From Dehalobacter sp. DCM (GTDB lineage Bacteria > Bacillota > Desulfitobacteriia > Desulfitobacteriales > Syntrophobotulaceae), in contig NZ_CP092282.1 in the NCBI RefSeq assembly GCF_024972775.1, positions 2,287,001 through 2,351,000 on the forward strand: DNA of 64,000 bases. The letters are read 5' to 3'. Below are positions 53,711 to 61,947 of the stretch, in pieces. Below the pieces are notes generated by a model, which saw only the letters and a list, made by a program, of their open reading frames with translations, did no database searches and was not told where the DNA came from. The position numbers and the translations under genes are program-made. The stretch's first letter is position 1. Each line of letters opens with the position of its first letter.

Positions 53711-53742
53711 GTTAACGTAGGGATGGGAGTTATCATCAGAGC

Positions 53743-55002
53743 TCAAAGTAAACTCGTCATCATGGGATACTCCTCATCCGTTACCGTCCCGCCGGTTATG
53801 GGAGCAAGGCCGCTGTGCAGAAAGGTGGCCCGGATGATTGCGCCGGAACCGTAGCGTGACCGGATCTGGTCGATGGCCCGGTCTGCGGCCCGCTGCTTTT
53901 CGCTTTCACGTTCGAACAAGGTCATTTGGATAAAGCTGTTATTGCAGAGATCAGATACGCGTACGCCCAGATGCCGAATCGGCTCATGCCCCCAGATGTC
54001 ATCAAACAATTCGCAGGCAATGGCATGGATGGTATTGGTGCAATCCGTGGGGGTGTGAATTTTTCGCTGGTGGGAATAAGAAATTAATTGGTTGGTCCGG
54101 ATGGATACAGAAACCAGCCGGGCACAGTATCCGCCTTCCCGCAAGCGGGCACCGACGGTTTCCGTCAGGGAAAGCAGAACGAGATGGGCCGTCCGGCTGT
54201 CTTCAACATCAAAAGCAATTGTCGTCGAATTTCCCATGCCTTTGACCGGTACCCGGCGCGTTAGGTGGACAGGGGAATCGTCACGGCCATTGGCAAAATT
54301 CCAGAGAAGCGTGCCGTAGCTTTTGAGAAAAAGGTTGAGAAGGATGGGATCGGTATGGGCCAGATCACCAATCGTGCAGATACTGCGGTCCCTCAGCTTA
54401 CGGGAGGTGGCACGCCCGACACCGAAAAGTTCTTCGACGGGAAGCGGCCACATTTTAGATGGGATCTCTTCCGGGAAAAGCGTATGGACTTTGTCCGGTT
54501 TTTGCAGCTCCGAGCCCATTTTAGCCAGAAGCTTTTTACTGGAGATGCCAATGTTCACCGTAAAGCCAAGCTCTTCTTTTATCTCTTCCTTCAGCCGGTA
54601 AGCCATGCTCAGGGGATCACCAAAGGTTCGCTCCGACCCGGTATAATCCATAAAATATTCATCGATAGAATATTGTTCCACTACCGGAGAGTATTTACGC
54701 AGAATATCCCCAAATGCCTGGCTGCACTGCATATAGAGCGAGTAATTGGGCGGGACGACAATCAGGTTGGGGCACTTGGCCCGGGCTTCAAACACGGATT
54801 CCCCGGTCTGAATGCCATATTTTTTTGCCGGGATGGATTTGGCCAGGATAATGCCGTGCCGGGTCTCCTGACTGCCTCCGACGACAGCGGGTACAGTCCG
54901 CAGATCGAGCATGTCGCCATGCTGCAGGCGGCTGGCGGCTTCCCAGGAAAGATAAGCGGAATTTGCATCCACATGAAAAATACAGCTCGGCAAGTAAGTC
55001 AC
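53743..55002 (-). CDS. dinB: Y-family translesion DNA polymerase (DinB/UmuC-like)
   Basis: A 419-residue Y-family polymerase. The metal-binding acidic residues lie in FHVDANSAYLSWE (about 8-20) and SIDEYFMD (about 103-110); the palm, thumb (helix-hairpin-helix GVGRATSRKL) and little-finger domains are complete. The variant DANSAYLSWEAA places it in a Firmicutes clade distinct from classical DinB, nearer to the UvrX/YqjW side, so the gene symbol is approximate. ATG 55002 follows AAAGAGGTG. A perfect SOS box lies 30 bp upstream, so LexA control is very likely. It would copy past damaged bases when the SOS response is on. Confidence 0.85.
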   Translation of the reverse strand: MTYLPSCIFHVDANSAYLSWEAASRLQHGDMLDLRTVPAVVGGSQETRHGIILAKSIPAKKYGIQTGESVFEARAKCPNLIVVPPNYSLYMQCSQAFGDILRKYSPVVEQYSIDEYFMDYTGSERTFGDPLSMAYRLKEEIKEELGFTVNIGISSKKLLAKMGSELQKPDKVHTLFPEEIPSKMWPLPVEELFGVGRATSRKLRDRSICTIGDLAHTDPILLNLFLKSYGTLLWNFANGRDDSPVHLTRRVPVKGMGNSTTIAFDVEDSRTAHLVLLSLTETVGARLREGGYCARLVSVSIRTNQLISYSHQRKIHTPTDCTNTIHAIACELFDDIWGHEPIRHLGVRVSDLCNNSFIQMTLFERESEKQRAADRAIDQIRSRYGSGAIIRATFLHSGLAPITGGTVTDEEYPMMTSLL

Positions 55003-55031
55003 CTCTTTTAGTTGAAAGAAAAAATGATAAA

Positions 55032-55045
55032 CGAACGTATGTTCG
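55032..55045 (-). promoter_or_regulatory. SOS (LexA/DinR) box upstream of dinB
   Basis: CGAACGTATGTTCG is a perfect match to the Firmicutes SOS consensus CGAAC-N4-GTTCG. It lies just downstream of a leftward -10-like TATGAT, where bound LexA would block transcription. Confidence 0.9.
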
Positions 55046-55210
55046 TAATCATATCATAGCAAAATGAAAGCGGTATGTACAGTCAATGCGTGGAATGTTT
55101 TCTGTTGTCTCCGAGTGACCGGTAAGTTATGATGGAATCAATAACAGCATAATTCCGAAGGATGTTGTTTTAAGACCATAGCAATGGCTGGCGAGTGGAG
55201 GGGAGTTACG

Positions 55211-55894
55211 ATGTGCGGAAGGATAACGTTTACGCTGACCAGGGATGAGCTGGCTGAAATCTACAAAATTACCGATGAGATGGATTGGCAGCCGCGGTAT
55301 AATATTGCACCTTCACAACCGGTTCCGGTTATGGTTAATACTGAGGCACAACAGCTCAAATTTTTCCGGTGGGGCCTTGTTCCTTCGTGGGCAAAGGATC
55401 CCCAGAGCGGATATAAGATGATTAATGCCCGGGCTGAAACCATTGACACCAAACCAAGCTTTAAACACTGTTTCCGGGAACAACGCTGCTTGGTTCTTGC
55501 CGATGGCTTTTATGAATGGAAACGCGAAGGGAAGCGCAAGACACCTTACTTGTTTAAAGTCCGCGACCGGAAATTCTTTGCCTTTGCCGGCATTTGGGAT
55601 AGCTGGAAAAGCCCGGCCGGAACAGTTCTCTATACCTGCTCAATTATTACCACAGGCCCCAATGAACAGATGGCACCCATTCATGATCGCATGCCGGTCA
55701 TTTTAGACAAAGAAAACGAAAGAATCTGGCTGAATCCGGAGCTGAACGATACGGAGAAACTGAAGCAGCTGCTGGTTCCATATCCGGCAGTGCGGATGGA
55801 GGCGTATCAGGTATCTGACTATGTCAATTCGGTCAAGCATGACAGCATCGCCTGCATTCAGCCGGTCCCGGGACAAACCGCTTTATTTGGGTAG
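55211..55894 (+). CDS. SRAP-domain protein (YedK/HMCES-like abasic-site DNA-protein crosslinker)
   Basis: A 227-residue SRAP protein. ATG 55211 is fixed by the requirement that Cys2 (MCGRIT) become the N-terminal nucleophile after Met removal; an upstream in-frame ATG at 55184 would destroy this. Other conserved residues are present: the NIAPSQPVPV strand, INARAET, the Glu in GFYEWKR, and the His in IHDRMPVIL. The family forms a covalent thiazolidine with abasic sites in single-stranded DNA to protect them. It is divergent from the SOS-controlled polymerase by about 200 bp, so the SOS box may influence both. Confidence 0.9.
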   Translation: MCGRITFTLTRDELAEIYKITDEMDWQPRYNIAPSQPVPVMVNTEAQQLKFFRWGLVPSWAKDPQSGYKMINARAETIDTKPSFKHCFREQRCLVLADGFYEWKREGKRKTPYLFKVRDRKFFAFAGIWDSWKSPAGTVLYTCSIITTGPNEQMAPIHDRMPVILDKENERIWLNPELNDTEKLKQLLVPYPAVRMEAYQVSDYVNSVKHDSIACIQPVPGQTALFG

Positions 55895-55955
55895 TACAGG
55901 TAACTGTTCATATGATATAATAGTCGTCATTATGACGGTTTCAGGAGAAAAATTC

Positions 55956-56903
55956 ATGGATCTATATTCGGTTTATAATCAGCTGGGCATTTTATTTTTA
56001 ACGATTCTGATCGGGTACTTTCTGGCCAAGATAAAAATCATCACATCGTCAGCGACGCAATTTCTAACCAAATATGTTTTAAATATTGCGCTCCCGGCAC
56101 TGGTGATCGCGGGTATGCAGATTCCGTATACCCCGGAAAAGCTGCAAATGGCGGGTTCTGTTTTTCTGTTGTCTATCCCATGTTACGCGTTGGCTTATGT
56201 GGTGGGGATTCTGACAGCAAAAATCCTATCCCGTGATCATTCCCAAAAGGCCGTCTTTAATTTTGGTATCGTTTTTGCCAATACAGCCTATCTTGGGTTT
56301 CCCGTATTTATGGTTCTTTTCGGCAAGGAATCGATATTTTACGCAGCGATTTATAATATCTTGTTCGGACTTCTGCTGTACACACTGGGGGCGAAGATCA
56401 TGCGCACCCATGAAATTGCTCCGGTACATAAAAACAGAATTCCTCTGAAAGAAATATTTAATCCGGGTGTTGTCGCCAGTTTGGTTGGACTCTTGTTGTT
56501 TATTACGGCGCTTCCGTTGCCGGTATTCGTGATCGGTACCATCGACACGCTCGGCAATACATGCGTGCCGTTATCGATGCTCACCATCGGGGCGATGTTA
56601 AGTGAATTGCCGCTCCATAAGATGTTCGGTAATGTCCGTGTTTATTTACTGTCTGTTGTAAGGTTAGTCGTCATGCCATTGCTGATTCTGGTCATGGTCA
56701 AGTACATTTTTGGAATCGACCAGATGATGCTGATCGCTATTCCGGTCATCATGGCGGGTATGCCAATAGCAACCAATACGGTGTTAATGGCCATCGAATA
56801 TGATAATGATGCCCAACTGTCCTCCCAGGCTGTATTGATTTCAACCATTTTAAGCTGTTTGACGATTCCGCTGATGATATTATTGCTTTCGCATTTGCAC
56901 TAA
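55956..56903 (+). CDS. AEC-family transporter (auxin efflux carrier type)
   Basis: A 315-residue, ten-TM protein of the AEC family, which move carboxylates such as malate or other anions in bacteria. The two five-helix halves are visible, with the conserved FLTKYVLNIALPALV and PLSMLTIGAMLSELP regions; the substrate is not predictable. ATG 55956, after CAGGAGA, begins the protein just before TM1; the open frame extends back to 55821, overlapping the SRAP gene, but without ribosome sites that fit. A -10-like TATAAT lies near 55914. Confidence 0.85.
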   Translation: MDLYSVYNQLGILFLTILIGYFLAKIKIITSSATQFLTKYVLNIALPALVIAGMQIPYTPEKLQMAGSVFLLSIPCYALAYVVGILTAKILSRDHSQKAVFNFGIVFANTAYLGFPVFMVLFGKESIFYAAIYNILFGLLLYTLGAKIMRTHEIAPVHKNRIPLKEIFNPGVVASLVGLLLFITALPLPVFVIGTIDTLGNTCVPLSMLTIGAMLSELPLHKMFGNVRVYLLSVVRLVVMPLLILVMVKYIFGIDQMMLIAIPVIMAGMPIATNTVLMAIEYDNDAQLSSQAVLISTILSCLTIPLMILLLSHLH

Positions 56904-56935
56904 CAGTAAACAAACGATTAAAAATATGTGGGGTT

Positions 56936-57107
56936 AGTCTGGCGCCACAATTCCGCTTTCGGCTCTTGTGCCCTCCATGGATTTGCATTAGGAGGAAGTT
57001 AAAATTCTTTTTGCCCTCCTTGGCGAATTTTAACTTAGGTCCGTCCATGGACCGTTGCGCTCCGCAATCCCTGCTCCGCTTGTCGCCGGAACTTGTGGCA
57101 CCAGACC
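56936..57107 (+). repeat. Palindromic intergenic repeat, copy F
   Basis: 172 bp with ends AGTCTGGCGCCACAATTCCG and the inverted GGAACTTGTGGCACCAGACC. It shares with copy B the inner stem AAGTTAAAATTC...GAATTTTAACTT and the GGTCCGTCCATGGACC block. It lies 32 bp upstream of the mutY start, so it would be in the mutY leader if transcription starts left of it. Confidence 0.85.
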
Positions 57108-57138
57108 TGATATGTGGTAATTATCTAGGAGGACAATT

Positions 57139-58203
57139 TTGCAAAATTCGCAGTACTTATCCGCCGCATTGTTAACATGGTATGCGCAAAATCGAAGAGA
57201 GTTGCCTTGGAGGAATACGTCGGACCCTTATGCCATCTGGATATCCGAGATCATGCTCCAGCAAACACAGGTGGAGACGGTAATTGATTATTATCACCGT
57301 TTTTTGAATGGTTTCCCGGATGTTGCCCGGTTGGGGCAGGCGGAGGAAGAAGACGTTTTATCCCTATGGAAGGGATTGGGCTATTATACCCGAGCTCGAA
57401 ATATCCTTCGTGCGGCCCGGGTGATTTTAGAAAAGTTTGACGGGGTTTTCCCAACGGTCTATACGGATATCCGATCATTACCGGGGATCGGAGACTATAC
57501 AGCCGGAGCGATAGCCAGTATTGCCTACAATCTCTCTTATCCGGCGGTAGACGGCAATGTGCTGCGTATTATTTCCCGCTTGGACGGCATTGAGGAGGAT
57601 ATCAGCCTCCAAAAAACGAAAACCCGGATAACAGCCAGAGCGGCTGGATTGATCCCGGACGGGAAAGCCGGTGATTTTAATCAGGCATTAATGGATCTTG
57701 GTGCCACTGTGTGTGTTCCTAAGGATCCAAAATGTACTGTTTCTTGCCCCTGGCAAACGGAATGTTCAGCACACCGGGATGGAAAAGAATCCATTCTGCC
57801 AATCAAAAAGAAGGCAAAAAAACCGATTGAATACCATTATGCAGCTGCTGTTATTCGACGGAACGCGGATATACTGATGACGAAGCGCCAGGCAGATGCG
57901 TTATTGGCCAATATGTGGGGACTGCCGTTGGTCTGTTTAGAATCGGGGATCTCCCCGGAAACTCGCTTTGGGCATGAATGGGGATTGGAAGTGACGAACA
58001 CGGTCTATCTCGGACATGTCAAGCATGTGTTTTCACATCAGATCTGGCAAATAGATGTTTATAGCATGACACTGAATGATGAAAGCCAGGTAGACGGTGA
58101 TCACAATGACCGTCCATTGGCATGGGTATCACCGGAACGACTAAAAACACTGCCTGTACCGAAGGCCTTTCAGAAAGTTTTATCGTTAGGATCGTTCTTC
58201 TAA
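57139..58203 (+). CDS. mutY: Adenine DNA glycosylase
   Basis: A 354-residue MutY, which removes A mispaired with 8-oxoG. Catalytic E37 (SEIMLQQTQV), the helix-hairpin-helix LPGIGDYTAGA (about 114-124) and D138 (VDGNVLR) are present, followed by the [4Fe-4S] loop and a C-terminal NUDIX-like 8-oxoG recognition domain (about 225-350, VFSHQIW). The cluster ligands read C-x6-C-x3-C-x5-C; the usual spacing is C-x6-C-x2-C-x5-C, a one-residue insertion. The start is TTG 57139, seven bases after GGAGGA. It stands alone as a transcription unit behind repeat copy F. Confidence 0.9.
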   Translation: MQNSQYLSAALLTWYAQNRRELPWRNTSDPYAIWISEIMLQQTQVETVIDYYHRFLNGFPDVARLGQAEEEDVLSLWKGLGYYTRARNILRAARVILEKFDGVFPTVYTDIRSLPGIGDYTAGAIASIAYNLSYPAVDGNVLRIISRLDGIEEDISLQKTKTRITARAAGLIPDGKAGDFNQALMDLGATVCVPKDPKCTVSCPWQTECSAHRDGKESILPIKKKAKKPIEYHYAAAVIRRNADILMTKRQADALLANMWGLPLVCLESGISPETRFGHEWGLEVTNTVYLGHVKHVFSHQIWQIDVYSMTLNDESQVDGDHNDRPLAWVSPERLKTLPVPKAFQKVLSLGSFF

Positions 58204-58374
58204 AAAAACAAGGCCAGTACACTTTAAACATGTTAACAATGTTCGACATCAGGGTGCACCTTTTTAAGAAATAGCCTGACCTGCATTGTACTTGTAAAAG
58301 AAATTAGGTAAAATGGATTTAAATGGATTTATCATCGCAGACACTCTATTTTGAGACATGTCGGGGTGGAGAAA

Positions 58375-59076
58375 ATGGAAGAATTCAAGGAAAAAAGACA
58401 GTATTTTCGCGTCGATATGATCAATGATATTCCCGCATCGGCCAGGATATCTTCGATCAATAATCATCGGGTGGAAGTTGAGAAAACATTCCCCATAAAA
58501 ATACTGGATATTAGTACCGGGGGGATGAGTGCTTATTTCGAGATCGATATTCCAGTCACCATCATGATCATCAATACAACGTTTGTGTTTGAAGACGAGG
58601 AATTTAATCTGGACGCGCTTCTTGTTCATAAAACACCATTGGGCCAAGGATTTGAATACGGGATGAAATTCCTCTTTCATTCCAATCGCGAGGAAAGCCA
58701 GGTCACCCGTTGTATAAACCAGTATAAGATCAAGCATGCCCGCTTTAAAAAGATTGAACTGGATTTACGGAAACAAAAATACATCGGATGCTTTGTCAAG
58801 GTCTTGGACCTGATCGATCAACCGGCGTGTCTTCTCAACACACGGCGGATCGTGGTGGCCACGAATCAAGCGGCTAAAGATACCGGGATCCGATTAGGTG
58901 AGCGCTGCTATCAGACGATGGCCAAAAGGCAGCAGGCATGCCCGCATTGTCGGTTGGAGGAGGCTGTCAAATATGGTATGCTATTAGAAGCTGATGATGC
59001 TGAGCTCCGGGAAGTGAAGTGCAAAGCCCGCTGGTTGTATTTGGAGGATGATTATATCATCCATTATTATCTGTAG
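58375..59076 (+). CDS. PilZ-domain c-di-GMP receptor with C-terminal PAS-like domain
   Basis: 233 residues from ATG 58375 (GGTGGAG six bases upstream). The N-terminal PilZ domain (1-120) has both c-di-GMP contact motifs: R8-x3-R12 in KRQYFRVD and D45-x-S47-x2-G50 in DISTGG. The second half (about 140-233) resembles a PAS fold: VLDLIDQPACLLNTRRIVVATNQAA, then ERCYQTMAKRQQACPHCRLEEAV, where a CPHC pair could bind a metal or sense redox state. There is no output domain, so it probably works by contact with a partner. No motility or polysaccharide gene is adjacent; the CBM2/camelysin matrix operon lies 45 kb away. Confidence 0.8.
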   Translation: MEEFKEKRQYFRVDMINDIPASARISSINNHRVEVEKTFPIKILDISTGGMSAYFEIDIPVTIMIINTTFVFEDEEFNLDALLVHKTPLGQGFEYGMKFLFHSNREESQVTRCINQYKIKHARFKKIELDLRKQKYIGCFVKVLDLIDQPACLLNTRRIVVATNQAAKDTGIRLGERCYQTMAKRQQACPHCRLEEAVKYGMLLEADDAELREVKCKARWLYLEDDYIIHYYL

Positions 59077-59112
59077 AAAAAGACCATTACATAAGCGAAA
59101 GGAATGGCGGCA

Positions 59113-59670
59113 ATGAATGAAAAGGTGAGAGATATCGCAGAAAGAATTAAAGGGTTAAGACTCTTAGCCGGGTTATCTGAAAGAGAAACCGCCGGAAAGC
59201 TCGGACTTACCCTCGAAGATTACGTCAAATATGAAAAAGGTGAGGATGACATTCCTGTCAGTATTTTGTATGAAATCGCCGACTTTCACCGCGTCGACAT
59301 GACAGAGGTGCTGACCGGCGTATCTCCGAAACTGCATGATGTCTGTTATATTAAAAATGGTATGGGGCTTAAAATCGAACGCTACGACCAATACGATTTT
59401 CAGAGTCTGGCTTACCAATATATCAACCGTAAAATTGAGCCGCTGCTGGTGACACTGGATCCCGGGAACAGTCCGGAACTGGTTACCCATCACGGACAGG
59501 AGTTCAACTACTGTCTGGATGGTAAAATGAAAGTCATCATCAGCACTATGGAATATGTCCTCGAACCGGGAGATTCCCTCTATTTTAATTCGATGCTGCC
59601 GCATAAAATGCTGGCCTTGGATAATCAGCCGGCGAAATTTCTCACCGTGATCCTTTTGGCCGAAGAGTAA
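59113..59670 (+). CDS. XRE-cupin transcriptional regulator
   Basis: About 185 residues: an XRE-type helix-turn-helix (about 5-65, RIKGLRLLAGLSERETAGKLGLTLEDYVKYE) and a C-terminal cupin_2 domain (about 105-185, with HHGQEFNYCLDGKMKV, EPGDSLYFNSMLPHKM). ATG 59113 is preferred because AAAGGA lies at the right distance; ATG 59104 is in frame but touches that site. These regulators commonly sit beside a catabolic or biosynthetic gene and sense its small-molecule substrate. Here the acyl-CoA synthetase gene follows 190 bp downstream, and it is the likely target. Confidence 0.85.
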   Translation: MNEKVRDIAERIKGLRLLAGLSERETAGKLGLTLEDYVKYEKGEDDIPVSILYEIADFHRVDMTEVLTGVSPKLHDVCYIKNGMGLKIERYDQYDFQSLAYQYINRKIEPLLVTLDPGNSPELVTHHGQEFNYCLDGKMKVIISTMEYVLEPGDSLYFNSMLPHKMLALDNQPAKFLTVILLAEE

Positions 59671-59861
59671 GGATCCCTTCTGTTATTTCTGGTAAACCAA
59701 AAGGTTATGACGCAATCTGAATTTGAGATAGCATTCTTAGAAAATATTATTGTCACATAATATGACGGATATTATTGGATAAGAAAAAAGTATAAAGTAA
59801 AGTAAAATTAAAAGTAAAAGAATTAAGTAAAATTATTATAATAAAAATTCATAATAAGGAT

Positions 59862-61862
59862 GTGTCACTGTTGAATTTTGCCAGTCGCTATATATCACGA
59901 GAAGATTTTGAATCCTATGAGGATTTCTGTGAGAATTATAAGATTATTGTTCCGGAAAATTTTAATTTTGCTTACGATATCGTCGATGACTATGCCCGCC
60001 TCGAACCGGAAAAAACGGCACTGGTCTGGTGTGACGACCATGGTAACGAAAGAATCTTTACTTTCAGTGACCTCAAGAAATATTCGGATAAGACGGCACA
60101 GGTGCTGCATGCAGCCGGTATCCGCAAGGGCGATAAGGTCTTATTGATCCTGAGAAGGCGCTATGAGGTTTATTTTGCTATTCTGGGTTTAGCCAAACTG
60201 GGCGCGATCTATATCCCGTCATCCAATCAAATGACAGAAAAAGATTTGGTATACCGCAATAATGCGGCTACGGTCAAAGCCATTATTGCCTATAATGATC
60301 CCAGTGTATTAAGCCAAGTAGAAGCAGCCAAGGAAAGTTCTCCTTCATTGGAAACACTGTTTATCGTCGACGGGCAGCGTGACGGATGGATCGACTTTAA
60401 TTCCGAACTGGAAACGGCTTCCGCGGATTGGCAACGGCCCACCGGTGCTGAAGATACGTATAACGACGATACAATGATCATTTACTTCACCTCGGGAACG
60501 ACCAGTATGCCCAAGATGGCCAGCCATGATTTCACCTATCCCCTTGGCCATATTGTCACTGCCAAATACTGGCAGCGTGTTGTTGATGACGGCCTGCACA
60601 TGACGGTGTCCGATTCGGGGTGGGCCAAGTTCGGCTGGGGTAAGATCTACGGTCAGTGGATTTGCGGCACAGCGCAGTTTGTTTATGACATGGACAAGTT
60701 TATCCCGGAAAAATTACTCGGGATGATCCAGAAATATAAATTATCTACTTTTTGTGCCCCTCCGACCATCTACCGTTTTCTGCTGGAAAACCAGCCGGAA
60801 CAATATGATCTTTCTTCCTTAGTTCATGCGTCCACCGCAGGTGAGCCGCTAAATCCGGATGTATTCAACCGCTTTAAAGCAATCACCGGACTGGATATTC
60901 TAAACGGCTTTGGTCAATCGGAGACCACCGTTCTGGTTGCCAACTTCGAATGGCTAGATGTCTACCCGGGATCCATGGGCAAACCGAATCCCGCCTATAA
61001 GATCGATTTGGTTGATGAGAACGGCAAATCCTGTCCACCCGGCGTTGAAGGGGAAATAGTTATCCGGGAGGCGGATTCCAATAAACCAGCCGGTTTGTTT
61101 ACCGGGTATTACCGTGATGAGGTTTCCATGAACAAAGTATGGTATGACGACACCTATCATACCGGGGATATGGCCTATTGGGATGAGCATGGCTTCTTGT
61201 GGTTTGTCGGACGAAATGACGATGTCATCAAAGCGTCCGGATACAGAATCAGTCCGTTTGAAGTGGAAAGTGCCCTGATCGAGCATCCGGCGGTTGTCGA
61301 ATGTGCGGTTACGGGTGCACCGGATGCCGTCAGAGGGACAGTCGTTAAAGCAACGGTTGTCCTGGCTAAAGGGTATGCCCCCTCGGAGGAACTCCGGAAA
61401 GAAATTCAGGATTATGTCAAAAAGGTCACGGCTCCCTATAAATATCCCCGCATCCTTGAATTTGTCGAGGAACTGCCGAAGACCATAGGAGGTAAAATCA
61501 AACGCGCCCAAATTCGGCGCGAAGACAGCGATAAATTCAAAGACGTCGATCGTTTCGACAATGTGACGGCGGTTAAGAAAGCCAATATCTATTTCGAGGG
61601 AAGAGTAACCAGCCGAACGCTTCTATTCTCGAATGGCCAACAGAAGACTCTCGGCATCATGCTGCCCGGAGAATATGAATTCAATACGACGAAAAAAGAA
61701 CTGATGGAAATCATGACCGGAAACATGACGGTTTGGCTGCCGGACAGCACGGAATGGCGCACGGTTAAAGGCGGAGAGTCCTTTAAAGTTCCGGGAAATT
61801 CTAAATTCAAAGTTGCGGTAACTGAAATATCCGATTACTGCTGTTCGCATTTAGATGACTGA
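59862..61862 (+). CDS. AMP-forming acyl-CoA synthetase fused to a PpnP-type nucleoside phosphorylase domain
   Basis: 666 residues in one open frame (GTG 59862 or TTG 59871; AAGGA fits the TTG better). Residues 1-555 are an acyl-CoA synthetase of the medium-chain/acetate type: adenylation loop YFTSGTTSMPK (about 206-216), GFGQSE, YHTGDMAYWD, and the C-terminal GGKIKR with its catalytic Lys. Residues about 571-666 match the small cupin enzyme PpnP (YaiE/DUF1255): YFEGRVTSRTLLF, LGIMLPGEYEF, SFKVPGNSKFKV, DYCCSHLD. PpnP cleaves purine and pyrimidine nucleosides with phosphate and normally stands alone. No stop or ribosome site separates the two parts. The XRE-cupin gene upstream probably regulates it. 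Confidence 0.85.
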   Translation: MSLLNFASRYISREDFESYEDFCENYKIIVPENFNFAYDIVDDYARLEPEKTALVWCDDHGNERIFTFSDLKKYSDKTAQVLHAAGIRKGDKVLLILRRRYEVYFAILGLAKLGAIYIPSSNQMTEKDLVYRNNAATVKAIIAYNDPSVLSQVEAAKESSPSLETLFIVDGQRDGWIDFNSELETASADWQRPTGAEDTYNDDTMIIYFTSGTTSMPKMASHDFTYPLGHIVTAKYWQRVVDDGLHMTVSDSGWAKFGWGKIYGQWICGTAQFVYDMDKFIPEKLLGMIQKYKLSTFCAPPTIYRFLLENQPEQYDLSSLVHASTAGEPLNPDVFNRFKAITGLDILNGFGQSETTVLVANFEWLDVYPGSMGKPNPAYKIDLVDENGKSCPPGVEGEIVIREADSNKPAGLFTGYYRDEVSMNKVWYDDTYHTGDMAYWDEHGFLWFVGRNDDVIKASGYRISPFEVESALIEHPAVVECAVTGAPDAVRGTVVKATVVLAKGYAPSEELRKEIQDYVKKVTAPYKYPRILEFVEELPKTIGGKIKRAQIRREDSDKFKDVDRFDNVTAVKKANIYFEGRVTSRTLLFSNGQQKTLGIMLPGEYEFNTTKKELMEIMTGNMTVWLPDSTEWRTVKGGESFKVPGNSKFKVAVTEISDYCCSHLDD

Positions 61863-61872
61863 TCATTCAATG

Positions 61873-61930
61873 AGCCGCTCGCCGCGCACACCGCAGGTTA
61901 CTGTCCTGCTGCGGTAAAATGAGAGCGGCT
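61873..61930 (+). other. Nested stem-loop in the leader of the agmatine deiminase gene
   Basis: Outer arms AGCCGCTC (61873-61880) and GAGCGGCT (61923-61930) enclose inner arms ACCGCAG (61890-61896) and CTGCGGT (61909-61915). The aguA ribosome site GGGGAAAGGA starts directly after the outer stem. It could be a weak terminator of the synthetase transcript or a structured leader. Confidence 0.55.
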
Positions 61931-61947
61931 GGGGAAAGGACCGATAT

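Larger units (their letters stand above)
53128..53742. other. Intergenic region between the SNF2 helicase and the Y-family polymerase
   Basis: About 615 bp. It holds the helicase promoter region, a short remnant of a surface-protein gene (53332-53477), a strong hairpin (53486-53527), about 140 bp with nothing notable, and a 44-bp perfect palindrome (53667-53710) downstream of dinB. Confidence 0.6.

Noticed and set aside
54265-55011. 248-codon open frame on the plus strand opposite the Y-family polymerase
   Set aside because: It mirrors the polymerase gene, has no ribosome site and no recognisable motif; the polymerase motifs on the other strand are unambiguous.
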